Positions 53,240 to 61,541 of a stretch of DNA of 64,000 nucleotides are shown here, piece after piece. The translations under genes and the position numbers were made by a program. Under the pieces are notes generated by a model, which had not been told where the DNA came from, searched no databases, and worked only from the letters and a program-made list of their open reading frames with translations. Each line of letters opens with the position of its first letter. Position 1 is the stretch's first letter. The DNA comes from Glycocaulis sp051859565 (GTDB lineage Bacteria; Pseudomonadota; Alphaproteobacteria; Caulobacterales; Maricaulaceae): NCBI RefSeq assembly GCF_051859565.1, contig NZ_JBHYFK010000001.1, positions 124,001 to 188,000 of the forward strand, given 5' to 3'.

Positions 53240-55141
53240 TTAGGCGCTCAGCCTTGCGCGGTTTTGCCCGCCGCACAAGCCGGAGAGGACGGCGGCCAAC
53301 TCATCGGGGTCCACCGGCTTGGCAAGAAAGGCGTCCATGCCGGCAGCCAGGCAGGCATCGCGATCCGCCTCGGTAGCGTTGGCAGTCAGCGCCACCAGCG
53401 GCACAGCGCCCGGCTCGCCGGGAAGGGCGCGTATCTGCGCCGCGGCATCGCGCCCGTCCAGCTCCGGCATACGCAGGTCCAGCAGTGCCGCGTCATATCC
53501 GCCCTGAGAGGCTTCCAGTACGGCTTCACGCCCTGTCCCGGCCATCACGATGCTGGCGCCCAGCCGTGACAGCAAAGTGCGCGCGATAAGGGCGTTGACG
53601 GGATCATCCTCGGCCAGGAGGATACGGTAACCGGCCAGCACGGGCCCGCTGACGCCAGTCGTCTCGCGCTTCTCGTCGCCCGAACTCCTGCCCAGCGCGA
53701 ATCGGGCCAGAGAGCTGGCCCGCACCGGCGCCACAAGCCAGCCATCAATGCCTGCCGGGCGGTCCTTGCCGGTATAGCGAGCCTTGGTGCGCGGGCGGGC
53801 AAGCGCCAGTATCCGGCCCGTGCAGCCGCTTGCCGCAAGGGCAGACGCGTCTTCGGTCCAGCTGTCATCAAGGATGATGATGTCGGGCCGCACCGCTTGC
53901 GCGCGCGCCACCAGCTGGCCCTGACTGCTACAGTTTTCGGCCCAGGCTCCGAGTGTTTCGGCATGCAGGACGAGTGCATCTGATTCGATTCCACACGGTG
54001 TGGCGATGAGGATGCGGCGCCCTGCCAGCGGGCGATGGACGGGCGCGCGCTGAAGCACCTCAGGCTTGAAGGTGAACCAGAACAGCGCGCCTTCGCCCGG
54101 TTGCGACCGGACGCCGACCTCGCCATCCATCGCTTCGGCCAGCCGCTTGACCATGGCAAGGCCCAGCCCCGCGCCGGGCGCGCTGTTGTCGCGTTCGGCG
54201 GCGCCGCGCTCGAACTGTTCAAACAGGCGGGCCTGATCGGCCGGGTTGATGCCGGGTCCGGTATCGCGCACGGACAGGCGCAAATTCTGGTCTTCCGCTT
54301 CCAGCGTCACCAGCACCCCGCCATCGCGCGTGAACTTCACCGCATTGCCGGCCAGATTATAGAGAATCTGCTTTAGCCGAGCCGGATCAGCCCTGATCTG
54401 CGCCGGCACGCCCGGCCCCTGCGCGTGAGCCAGCGCCAGACCCTTTTCGGCAGCCTTCTCCGACAGGAGTTCGCACACCTCTTCCACCAGCCTGGACGGG
54501 TCGACGGGTTCAGGGCGCAGGTCAAGCTTGCCTGCTTCCAGCCGGGATAGATCGAGAATATCGTCGATCAGCTTCAACGCGTGACTGGCGCTGGCTTTCA
54601 GCGCGGCGACATAAGCAGCCTGATCAGGCTTCAGCCCGGTATCCTCCAGCAGGCGGGCCGTGCCCAGCGCGCCCGACAGAGGCGTGCGCAGCTCATGGGT
54701 AACGGCGGCAAAGAACACGCCCTTGCCCCGCGCGGCCTCGCTCTCGCGCTGCACGAGGCTGCGCTGTTCGGTGACATCGCGCCCAACGGCAATGATGGAG
54801 CCGTCGGTCGTCAGGGTTTCCGACCATTCGATCCAGACCGGTCCGGCGCGCGTGCGCATGGCTACATCATAGCGCCGCTGCGAGCTGCTCTCGCCAAAGG
54901 CCGGCGCTACCGCGAACCAGCGCCCGGTCCAGTCTTCGCGCTGGCCACCGAATGCCCGCAGGAAGGCACCGTTCACATCGCTCAGGCGCCCGTCGCGGTC
55001 ACGTACGATCACCAGCTCGCCCATTGCGTCGAAAATGCTGCGCAGCGGCATCTGCGCGGCCCCGCCATACGCCGTTTCATCAGCGGCGGCTGGCTCGTGC
55101 GGTATCCCGGCAGAAAGGGGAAGAGGCGTGGTATGGGTCAT
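53240..55141 (-). CDS. Hybrid histidine kinase, PAS-HisKA-HATPase-pseudoREC-REC (ShkA-like)
   Basis: A soluble 633-residue kinase without membrane helices. Order: PAS (about 32-125), HisKA with phosphorylatable His149 (VTHELRTPL), HATPase with N-box NLAGNAVKF, DTGPGI and GAGLGLAM (to about 360), a first receiver-like domain (375-485), and a second receiver (505-625) with EDD 511-513, phosphoacceptor Asp555 and Lys in AKPVD. The first receiver lacks the acidic pair after its first strand (ILIATP) and so is degenerate. This is the architecture of Caulobacter ShkA, whose first receiver binds c-di-GMP. Orthology is inferred. It lies between yifB and ampG. Confidence 0.9.
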   Translation of the reverse strand: MTHTTPLPLSAGIPHEPAAADETAYGGAAQMPLRSIFDAMGELVIVRDRDGRLSDVNGAFLRAFGGQREDWTGRWFAVAPAFGESSSQRRYDVAMRTRAGPVWIEWSETLTTDGSIIAVGRDVTEQRSLVQRESEAARGKGVFFAAVTHELRTPLSGALGTARLLEDTGLKPDQAAYVAALKASASHALKLIDDILDLSRLEAGKLDLRPEPVDPSRLVEEVCELLSEKAAEKGLALAHAQGPGVPAQIRADPARLKQILYNLAGNAVKFTRDGGVLVTLEAEDQNLRLSVRDTGPGINPADQARLFEQFERGAAERDNSAPGAGLGLAMVKRLAEAMDGEVGVRSQPGEGALFWFTFKPEVLQRAPVHRPLAGRRILIATPCGIESDALVLHAETLGAWAENCSSQGQLVARAQAVRPDIIILDDSWTEDASALAASGCTGRILALARPRTKARYTGKDRPAGIDGWLVAPVRASSLARFALGRSSGDEKRETTGVSGPVLAGYRILLAEDDPVNALIARTLLSRLGASIVMAGTGREAVLEASQGGYDAALLDLRMPELDGRDAAAQIRALPGEPGAVPLVALTANATEADRDACLAAGMDAFLAKPVDPDELAAVLSGLCGGQNRARLSA

Positions 55142-55165
55142 GATACGACGCTAATGCCGGTCAGG

Positions 55166-56731
55166 TTAACGAAGCGTCGAATGCCGGAGTGATTTTTCGC
55201 TTCCCTCTGGCGCTACCGGCCAGACCGGCGGCGTGCCCGATGAACGGGTATGGCGCCTGGCGCTCAGGGCCTCCGCGATATGGATACGCCGCACCCCGTC
55301 CACGCCGTCCAGATCGGCGATGGTGCGAGCGGTACGCAGGACACGGTGATAGCTGCGCGCGGTCAGCCCCATGGCCTCCGCGGCGCGGGACAATAGCTCG
55401 CGGCCAGCAGCATCTGGCTCGGCTATCCGGTCCAGCGGCTCGCCGGACAGCCGGGCATTGAGCCCGCCGCGCTCCTCCTGCAGGCCGCGGGCATGTGCCA
55501 CGCGCGCCGCGATCTCGGCGGTGCCCTCCTGCGCGGGCGGCAGCGCAAGGTCTGCCGGTGTGACCGGGGGCACCTCGATCTGCAGGTCGATACGATCCAT
55601 CATCGGGCCGGAAATGCGTGCCTGATAGCTTTCCGCGCAATTTTTGCCGCGCGCGCAGGCGCGCCCGTCTGCCCCCGCCCAGCCGCAGCGGCACGGATTC
55701 ATTGCCGCAACCAGCTGGAAACGCGCCGGAAACGTGATCCGGGCATTGGCGCGGGCCACCGCAATTTCGCCGGTCTCCAACGGCTGGCGCAGGGAATCGA
55801 GCACTTGCGGGTGGAACTCCGGCAGCTCATCAAGAAACAGCACGCCATTATGGGCCAGCGAGGCTTCACCAGGCCGCACCCGCGTGCCCCCGCCCACCAT
55901 CGCCGCCATGGACGCGGAGTGGTGGGGCGCACGGAAGGGCCGTGTGCGGCTGAGCTCTCCGCGCTGCAACAGTCCGGCGACCGACTGCACGGTGGAGATT
56001 TCCAGCAGCTCCCTTGCCGAGAGCGGAGGCAACAGGCCGGGCGCCCGCTCTGCCAGCATGGACTTGCCGGAACCCGGCGGGCCGATAAACAAAATATTGT
56101 GGCCACCGGCCATGGCGATCTCGAGCGCGCGCTTGGCGGTTTCCTGCCCGCGCACATCACTCATGTCCCGGAAGCGCGGCCCCTCGACCAGATCACCCGG
56201 CTGCGGCCGCACCAGCGCCTGCCCGCCCTTGAAATGATTGATCAGCTGGATGAGCGATGCCGGGGCCAGGATGGCGAGATCCCCGCCCGCCCAGGCCGCT
56301 TCCGGCCCGCTATCCTTCGCACAGATAAAGCCTGTTTCCTGCTCCACGGCGAGCATGGCCGCCGGCAGGGCGCCCGGCGCAGGCGAGATCGAACCGTCAA
56401 GGCCGAGCTCCCCCATGGCCAGATACTCCGAGCCTGCCTCCGGCGGCAGGACGCCCATGGCGATCAGAATGCCAATGGCGATGGGCAGGTCGAAATGGGC
56501 GCCTTCCTTAGGCCGGTCCGCTGGGGCCAGATTGACAATCAGGCGCTGGCCGGGAAGGGAGAGACCAATTGCCGCAAACGCCGCGCGTACCCGCTCACGG
56601 CTCTCCGCTACGGCTTTGTCGGCCAGCCCGACCACGCTGAAAGCCGGTGTGCCGCCTGCAATCTGGACCTGAACATCAACCAGGCGTGCGTCAGCGCCTT
56701 CAAAGGAGGCGGAATGGGTATAAGCGCTCAT
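55166..56731 (-). CDS. comM: YifB/ComM-family AAA+ ATPase (Mg-chelatase-like)
   Basis: ComM is a hexameric helicase that promotes branch migration during natural transformation in other bacteria. The 521-residue product has the N-terminal Lon-protease-like fold domain (RLVDVQVQIAGGTPAFSVVGLAD), Walker A GPPGSGKSM, Walker B FLDELPEF, the zinc-type cluster with CRCGWAGADGRACARGKNC, and the C-terminal helical domain with SYHRVLRTARTIADLDG. ATG 56731 follows GGAGG by five bases; two in-frame starts lie immediately upstream. A promoter and LexA box lie upstream. Confidence 0.93.
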   Translation of the reverse strand: MSAYTHSASFEGADARLVDVQVQIAGGTPAFSVVGLADKAVAESRERVRAAFAAIGLSLPGQRLIVNLAPADRPKEGAHFDLPIAIGILIAMGVLPPEAGSEYLAMGELGLDGSISPAPGALPAAMLAVEQETGFICAKDSGPEAAWAGGDLAILAPASLIQLINHFKGGQALVRPQPGDLVEGPRFRDMSDVRGQETAKRALEIAMAGGHNILFIGPPGSGKSMLAERAPGLLPPLSARELLEISTVQSVAGLLQRGELSRTRPFRAPHHSASMAAMVGGGTRVRPGEASLAHNGVLFLDELPEFHPQVLDSLRQPLETGEIAVARANARITFPARFQLVAAMNPCRCGWAGADGRACARGKNCAESYQARISGPMMDRIDLQIEVPPVTPADLALPPAQEGTAEIAARVAHARGLQEERGGLNARLSGEPLDRIAEPDAAGRELLSRAAEAMGLTARSYHRVLRTARTIADLDGVDGVRRIHIAEALSARRHTRSSGTPPVWPVAPEGSEKSLRHSTLR

Positions 56732-56792
56732 CATCACCTCCAGAAAATGCGTTCACTGAACAAATTAAATTTCGTCCACGCGCCTTTACCAT

Positions 56793-56801
56793 TTATCCAC
56801 A
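56793..56801 (+). promoter_or_regulatory. Perfect DnaA box consensus upstream of comM
   Basis: TTATCCACA, identical to the E. coli DnaA box, in the gap between yraN and comM and downstream of the comM -10. It is the best DnaA match I noticed in non-coding DNA of the window. A lone box could let DnaA modulate comM, or be chance. Confidence 0.45.
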
Positions 56802-56818
56802 GGAGCCATGAACAGACC

Positions 56819-56847
56819 TGTATAAAACCAGAACAAGAAAAGAACAA
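56819..56847 (-). promoter_or_regulatory. Predicted sigma-70-type promoter of comM
   Basis: On the minus strand, TTGTTC (56842-56847) is separated by 17 bases from TATACA (56819-56824). The -10 is strong and the -35 weak. The leader to the comM ATG would be about 80 bases. Confidence 0.55.
56831..56845. promoter_or_regulatory. LexA (SOS) box overlapping the comM promoter
   Basis: GAACAAGAAAAGAAC, i.e. GTTC-N7-GTTC on the minus strand, is the alphaproteobacterial LexA operator. It overlaps the -35 and spacer of the predicted comM promoter, the expected place for repression, so comM is probably DNA-damage inducible. The operator match is seen; the regulation is inferred. Confidence 0.72.
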
Positions 56848-56895
56848 AAATGCCGCGAACGTCAAGACGTCACATTAACTTTTTGCCAAACCCTT

Positions 56896-57285
56896 CTAAA
56901 TTAGCTCGTTTTCCGCCCCGGAATCCGCGCTGAGCACGCCGGAAAGGCGTAAAGGCCAGCGTCCGGGCGACACGCATATCAGGTCAAAACGGGTGGCCAT
57001 CCGGTGCAGCGATGTCCGGCGCGCGCGCCACAGCGCCGCAGCCCGCATCAGCCGGGCCTGCTGGCGAGGATGGAAGGCTTCGCGGGCGGCCGGTTCACTG
57101 GCGCGCCACTTCACCTCGATGAACGCCAGCACGCGCCCCTTGCGCGCTATGATGTCGATCTCGCCAAGCGGGGTTTTCACGCGCCGTCCGACGATCCGCC
57201 AGCCTGTCAGGATCAGCATGGCCACGGCCAGCCACTCCCCGCGCCGTCCGCGCCGCTCTGCCCGTTGACGTGCGCGTGTCTTCAT
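56896..57285 (-). CDS. yraN: YraN family protein (UPF0102)
   Basis: A 129-residue endonuclease-like-fold protein of unknown exact role. It has the family core GEWLAVAMLILTGWRI, PLGEIDIIARKG and VLAFIEVKWR, which look like a PD-(D/E)xK nuclease active site (Glu, Asp, Glu-x-Lys). The N-terminus is unusually basic (RARQRAERRGRRGE). It is often next to rsmI and an LpoA-like gene; here the LpoA-like gene is divergent at 57409, but rsmI is absent. A ribosome site is weak. Confidence 0.88.
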   Translation of the reverse strand: MKTRARQRAERRGRRGEWLAVAMLILTGWRIVGRRVKTPLGEIDIIARKGRVLAFIEVKWRASEPAAREAFHPRQQARLMRAAALWRARRTSLHRMATRFDLICVSPGRWPLRLSGVLSADSGAENELI

Positions 57286-57408
57286 CGGGCGCGTCCGCCC
57301 GCCGGAATAGTCAGGTCCGCAGTTGCCCCTGACCGATCACGCCGGTAGCTTTGGCGCGGAGCGCATCGGGGCGCAGTGCCGGTCGCGGCGGTGATAAGGA
57401 CAGGATTC

Positions 57409-58779
57409 ATGACGCAAGCAGTGTTGCCCACCTGTGCGCTGGCGCCAATAGCCCGGCTTTCGCGCGTGGCGTTTATGGTAGCGGGTGCGGCCCTGCTCCT
57501 GTCGGCTTGCGGCGCGACCACTGGCACACCGGGACCGTCGGTCCAGCAGGGCACGGCATCGCCTGTCGTCGGCGCACCGCCCGAGCCGGCTGTGCTGGGT
57601 GTCGAGATGAGCCCGGAGCGGCTCGCCTTCACCCCGCCCCATCTGGAAGGCACTGATCTGGTGCGTGTGGGGGTGTTGCTGCCCTTCTCCGGCTCGGCGG
57701 GCGCGCTGCGCTCGGAGGCGGGGCATTTGCTGCGCGGGGCGGAACTGGCCCTCTTTGAGCGCGGCATCGGGAACGTGGTTCTGCTGCCCAAGGATACCGA
57801 AGGCACGGCGCGCGGCGCCGAGGCCGCGGCTGAGGCAGCCATTGCGGATGGCGCCGATCTGATTATCGGCCCGCTTCTGGCCGCTGAAGTGCGCGCCGTA
57901 TCCGGGCCTGCCCGCCGGGCCAATGTGCCCGTGATCTCTTTCTCCACCGATACCGGTGTCGCCGGGGGGGGAGTATACCTGCTCAGCTTCCCGCCCGAGG
58001 AAGAAGTGCGCCGCGTGGTCTCCTACACGGCCTCGCTTGGCGCCAGCCGTTTTGCGATTGTTGCGCCGGCCACGCCTTACGGCCAGCTGGTCAGCGAAGC
58101 CTATCGCCGGGCCGCATCCGATGTGGGCGGGACGGTGACGGCCGAGGAGGTCTATTCGGGCGGTGTGGATTCCATGAGCCAGGCGGCGCGGCGCCTCGCG
58201 CGGGCCGGCATTGGCCGGCTGGAGGTGGGCCGGGCCCTCGCCATGACGGGCGAGGACTGGCGTCCCACCGATAGCGGCGCTTTCCAGGTGGTCATGCTCC
58301 CGGCGGGCGGTGATGATCTGCGCATGCTCGCGCCGTCCATGCTGTTTGCCGACATTGACCCCCTGCTGGTGAAGTTTGTCGGCACCGGCCTGTGGCGTAA
58401 TCCCGATACGGCGCGCGAGCCCGCGCTGGCCAATGGCTGGTTTGCCGGTCCGGACGCCGAAATGCGCGCCCGGTTTGAGGCCGCCTATCAGAATGCGTTT
58501 GGCGAGGCCCCGTCGCGCCTTGCCGGCCTTGGCTATGATGCTGCATCCCTTGCGGCCCTGATGGCGGCCAATATGGGCCGTATCGACCGCTCGGTCATTG
58601 AAGATCCAAACGGGTTTCTGGGCGTGGACGGCCTGTTCCGCATGCGCGCTGACGGCACGGTTGAACGCGGCCTTGCCCTCTACACCATTCGCAATGGGCG
58701 TTTTGAGGTGCTTGACCCGGCGCCGGAACGCTTTGGCTCTGATGGCATGGCCATTGATGTGGAGCCGGGCGAATCCTGA
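57409..58779 (+). CDS. Penicillin-binding protein activator, LpoA-like lipoprotein
   Basis: A 456-residue lipoprotein: signal peptide with lipobox LSAC (Cys about 36), a Pro/Thr-rich linker, then a type 1 periplasmic-binding-protein fold starting VRVGVLLPFSGSAGALRSEAGHLLRGAELALFE with DADLIIGPLLAAEVRA and VPVISFSTDT. It corresponds to the C-terminal half of LpoA, the outer-membrane activator of PBP1a; the LpoA N-terminal TPR part is missing, as is usual in alphaproteobacteria. AAGGA precedes ATG 57409. Convergent with hemW. Confidence 0.88.
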   Translation: MTQAVLPTCALAPIARLSRVAFMVAGAALLLSACGATTGTPGPSVQQGTASPVVGAPPEPAVLGVEMSPERLAFTPPHLEGTDLVRVGVLLPFSGSAGALRSEAGHLLRGAELALFERGIGNVVLLPKDTEGTARGAEAAAEAAIADGADLIIGPLLAAEVRAVSGPARRANVPVISFSTDTGVAGGGVYLLSFPPEEEVRRVVSYTASLGASRFAIVAPATPYGQLVSEAYRRAASDVGGTVTAEEVYSGGVDSMSQAARRLARAGIGRLEVGRALAMTGEDWRPTDSGAFQVVMLPAGGDDLRMLAPSMLFADIDPLLVKFVGTGLWRNPDTAREPALANGWFAGPDAEMRARFEAAYQNAFGEAPSRLAGLGYDAASLAALMAANMGRIDRSVIEDPNGFLGVDGLFRMRADGTVERGLALYTIRNGRFEVLDPAPERFGSDGMAIDVEPGES

Positions 58780-58798
58780 TCAGGCGACTGGCTCCTGT

Positions 58799-59944
58799 TC
58801 ACGGCGCCAGCATGTTGGCCACCCGGTCGGCATAGAGCCGTCCTTGCCTGGTCAGGCGTATACCTGACCCGTCCATGACAATGAGCCCGTCAGCCAGCAG
58901 GGACGCCGCGGCCTCTTCATCGATATCGTGCCCGGTCAGGGCCCTCAGATGTGCCCGGTCCAGCCCTTCCGCGATGCGCAGACCCATCAACACGCGCTCC
59001 TGCGCTTCTTCCAGCGCGCTCAGGTGCTGCAGCCCAGCAAGGGGCCGCAGGCTGTCGGCGATATAGTCTGCGGGACGCAGGGGCGCTGCGTGGGCTATGC
59101 GTCCGCCTCCCGCGTGTGAGCCGATGCGGCCATGCGCGCCGGGGCCGATGCCGATCCAGTCCCCGCCCGTCCAGTAGAGCCGGTTATGGCGCGAGCGGTG
59201 GTCCGGCCCCCGTGCATGGTTGGAGATTTCATAGGCTTCAAGTCCGGCGGCGCGGGTCAATCCTTGTGTCAGTTCGAACATGTCCGCGGCGAGGTCCTCG
59301 GGCGGCGGCACCAGCGTGCCGCGCTGCAGCTGGCGGGCAAACGCCGTACCGTCCTCAATGGTAAGCTGGTAGGCCGATAAATGATCGACGCCGAGCGCCA
59401 GCACGGCGGATAGCTCACCCTCCCAGTCAGCAAGGCTCTGGCCATGACGGGCATAGATGAGGTCTGCCGATACGCGCGCCACCAGAGATCGCGCGATCTC
59501 GAGCGCATCGAGGCCTGCGCGCGCATCATGATCGCGGCCCAATCGCGCCAGAGCGGCATCATCCAGCGATTGTAAGCCGACCGACAGCCGGTTGATCCCG
59601 GCAGCCACAATATCGGCAAGCCGCGCGCGCTCTGCCGGATTGGCCTCCAGACCCAGCTCGGCCTCCGCCTCCAGCCCCCATAGGGCCTCTGCCGTTTCCA
59701 GCACGCGGGCGATATCGCCCGCCTCCATCAGGGAGGGCGTGCCGCCGCCAAAATGTATGCTGGCGAGCGTGCGCGGCCCCGTCACCGCGCGCCAGCGGGC
59801 CATGTCGGCGATCAGCGCATCGGCAAGTGCCGCGCTATCGGCGCCTTTGGCCTTGTAGACATTGAAATCGCAATACGGGCAGATGCGCGCGCAGTACGGC
59901 CAGTGGATATAAAGCCCGAGAGGGGCGGGCGCGAGGGTGCTCAC
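58799..59944 (-). CDS. hemW: Radical SAM haem chaperone HemW
   Basis: Member of the HemN-like radical SAM family; HemW delivers haem rather than decarboxylating coproporphyrinogen. The 381-residue product has the cluster motif C-x3-C-x2-C (Cys18, Cys22, Cys25 in YCARICPYC), GGGTPSLM, and GLQSLDDAALARLGRDHDA; it lacks the long N-terminal extension of HemN. The start is GTG 59944, overlapping the rdgB stop by four bases (GTGA), so the two are coupled. Confidence 0.92.
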   Translation of the reverse strand: MSTLAPAPLGLYIHWPYCARICPYCDFNVYKAKGADSAALADALIADMARWRAVTGPRTLASIHFGGGTPSLMEAGDIARVLETAEALWGLEAEAELGLEANPAERARLADIVAAGINRLSVGLQSLDDAALARLGRDHDARAGLDALEIARSLVARVSADLIYARHGQSLADWEGELSAVLALGVDHLSAYQLTIEDGTAFARQLQRGTLVPPPEDLAADMFELTQGLTRAAGLEAYEISNHARGPDHRSRHNRLYWTGGDWIGIGPGAHGRIGSHAGGGRIAHAAPLRPADYIADSLRPLAGLQHLSALEEAQERVLMGLRIAEGLDRAHLRALTGHDIDEEAAASLLADGLIVMDGSGIRLTRQGRLYADRVANMLAP

Positions 59945-60564
59945 GTGCCGAACACCGTGTCTGTCAGCTTCCTGAAAGCGGCGGCGCGGTGGCTCAGCGC
60001 CTTCTTCTCCGCCGTGCCCATCTCGGCAAAGGTGCGGGTTTCCCCTCTGGCCACAAACACCGGATCATAGCCAAAACCCTGATCTCCGCGCGGCGGCCAG
60101 ACAAGATCACCTTTCACCTCGCCCTCGAAGACCAGCTCGGCCCCGTCCGGGTGGACCAGCGCCAGCACACAGACAAAGCGCGCGGAGCGGTCCGTGCTGC
60201 CAGAGGCGGCGAGTTTTGCCTCCACCGTCTCCATGGCGAGGCGGAAATCCTTCTCCGGTCCCGCCCAGCGGGCGGAATAAACGCCCGGCTCACCACCGAG
60301 CGCACTCACTTCCAGACCGGAATCATCGGCCAGCGCGACGGCTCCGGACGCCTTCGCGGCGGCCCGCGCCTTCAAAAGCGCATTGCCGGAAAAAGTTTTT
60401 TCAGTCTCTTCCGGCTCCTCCAGACCCATCTCGCCTGCGCCTTTGACACGGATGGAAAAGGGTGCGACGAGATCAGCTATCTCCTTGATCTTGCCTGCAT
60501 TATGGCTTGCGAGCACCCACAGCGGAGCCTCCCGGAAAAGGCGGATTTTGGTTGCTACATCCAT
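59941..60564 (-). CDS. rdgB: Non-canonical purine NTP pyrophosphatase RdgB/HAM1
   Basis: Removes ITP, dITP and XTP from the nucleotide pool. The 207-residue product has the Ham1 motifs VLASHNAGKIKEI, LADDSGLEVSALGG, and GFGYDPVFV, and the C-terminal SHRAAAF. Start: ATG 60564 gives normal length; the open frame extends 65 codons further upstream without sequence support. In many alphaproteobacteria rph precedes rdgB and hemW follows; here rph is not present. Promoter lies in the 197-base divergent gap. Confidence 0.94.
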   Translation of the reverse strand: MDVATKIRLFREAPLWVLASHNAGKIKEIADLVAPFSIRVKGAGEMGLEEPEETEKTFSGNALLKARAAAKASGAVALADDSGLEVSALGGEPGVYSARWAGPEKDFRLAMETVEAKLAASGSTDRSARFVCVLALVHPDGAELVFEGEVKGDLVWPPRGDQGFGYDPVFVARGETRTFAEMGTAEKKALSHRAAAFRKLTDTVFGT

Positions 60565-60615
60565 TTGTGCATATCGCCTTTCGGAAAATTCATATCGTTT
60601 TTCGATGTTTTTTTG

Positions 60616-60644
60616 TTGCAAAGCGATGAGAGCCTTGCTAGATG
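60616..60644 (+). promoter_or_regulatory. Predicted promoter of the 38-residue peptide gene
   Basis: TTGCAA (60616-60621), 17-base spacer, TAGATG (60639-60644). It is the best sigma-70-like pair in the gap divergent from rdgB. Confidence 0.4.
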
Positions 60645-60761
60645 TGTTTTCGAGGCAAGGGGAACAACCCCGCTGCCTCACGGCAAAAGCCCCGGCGGAA
60701 CACATGACCGGAGCAAAGGCCGAAGGTTGATCGATAACACTGGACCTCAAAGGAGACAAAG

Positions 60762-60878
60762 ATGGTCAGGCTCGAAAACAACACCCGCCGCGTTCCGTTT
60801 GCGGCTATCATCAATGTGGTTCTGGTCGCTGCGGTAGTAGCGGGCATGGCTGCGGCGCTGTCACCGATTGTCGCGTAA
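60762..60878 (+). CDS. Small single-helix membrane peptide, 38 residues
   Basis: Reads MVRLENNTRRV, then a hydrophobic segment of about 25 residues (from FAAIINVVLV to the C-terminal SPIVA) and stop. The short basic/polar start followed by one strong hydrophobic helix fits a one-pass inner-membrane peptide. AAGGAG lies seven bases before ATG 60762, one of the best ribosome sites in the window, which is the main reason to believe it. No family recognised. It precedes a DUF2975 membrane protein by about 100 bases. Confidence 0.65.
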   Translation: MVRLENNTRRVPFAAIINVVLVAAVVAGMAAALSPIVA

Positions 60879-60977
60879 GGCGGCGCCGTGAGGCAGCATG
60901 ACGCCACCGGGTGCGTCTGACCTCTTCCCCCTTGGAGGCAGCAACGCGCCCGGTGTGACGTCACAGAAGGGGCAGGG

Positions 60978-61529
60978 ATGCGTGCGCTAAGTCCGGGATT
61001 TCTGACATCCCTTCTGAAAATTTTTCTCGATGTGGCGATTATAGTGCTGTGGGGCCTTCTGGTCCTGGCCAGCCTCGTCACCCTCTCACTCATGGTTTTC
61101 GGGGTATTCAGCGTTACGGGCATGGGCCCGGACCTGCCCGAAAGCTTCGTACGCTTCCTCCAGCTTGATTTCGTCATCGCGCTGCCGCTCGGCGTGGCCG
61201 CGATCATCGCAATTTTGTTCATTACCGACCGGCTGCGCCGTATCGTCGTCACGCTTATCCAGGGCGACCCTTTTGTGCCGGAGAATGCCGGCCATCTGCG
61301 CGCTATCGCGATTGCCATCGCGATTTACCAGATCATCCGATATGGCGCGCACGGCATTATCGCGCTCATCTTCACCGTGTTTGGCCGCCCGGTGGAAAGC
61401 GGTGTGTCCATCCAGCCCCAGTTCGGCCTGAATATCGGCGCCTGGATCGCCGTCATTGCCCTTCTCGTCCTGGCAGAAGTGTTCCGTGAGGGAACGCGCC
61501 TGCGCGACGAGCAGAAGCTGACGATTTAG
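60978..61529 (+). CDS. DUF2975 membrane protein
   Basis: A 183-residue inner-membrane protein with four hydrophobic helices (about residues 12-45, 63-83, 105-130, 145-168) and the DUF2975 feature LRRIVVTLIQGDPFVPENAGHLRAIAIA split across a loop and helix. Function is unknown. Such proteins are nearly always followed by a small Xre-type regulator, as here, 12 bases downstream, suggesting a membrane-linked control pair. Confidence 0.87.
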   Translation: MRALSPGFLTSLLKIFLDVAIIVLWGLLVLASLVTLSLMVFGVFSVTGMGPDLPESFVRFLQLDFVIALPLGVAAIIAILFITDRLRRIVVTLIQGDPFVPENAGHLRAIAIAIAIYQIIRYGAHGIIALIFTVFGRPVESGVSIQPQFGLNIGAWIAVIALLVLAEVFREGTRLRDEQKLTI

Positions 61530-61541
61530 GGGGCGCGATAC

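Noticed and set aside
55161..55694. Overlapping minus-strand frame of 177 codons at the 3' end of comM
   Set aside because: Different frame of the comM coding region with Arg/Gly-rich composition and no ribosome site.
55493..56878. Open frame of 461 codons antisense to comM
   Set aside because: Mirror frame of a GC-rich gene with no recognisable domains.
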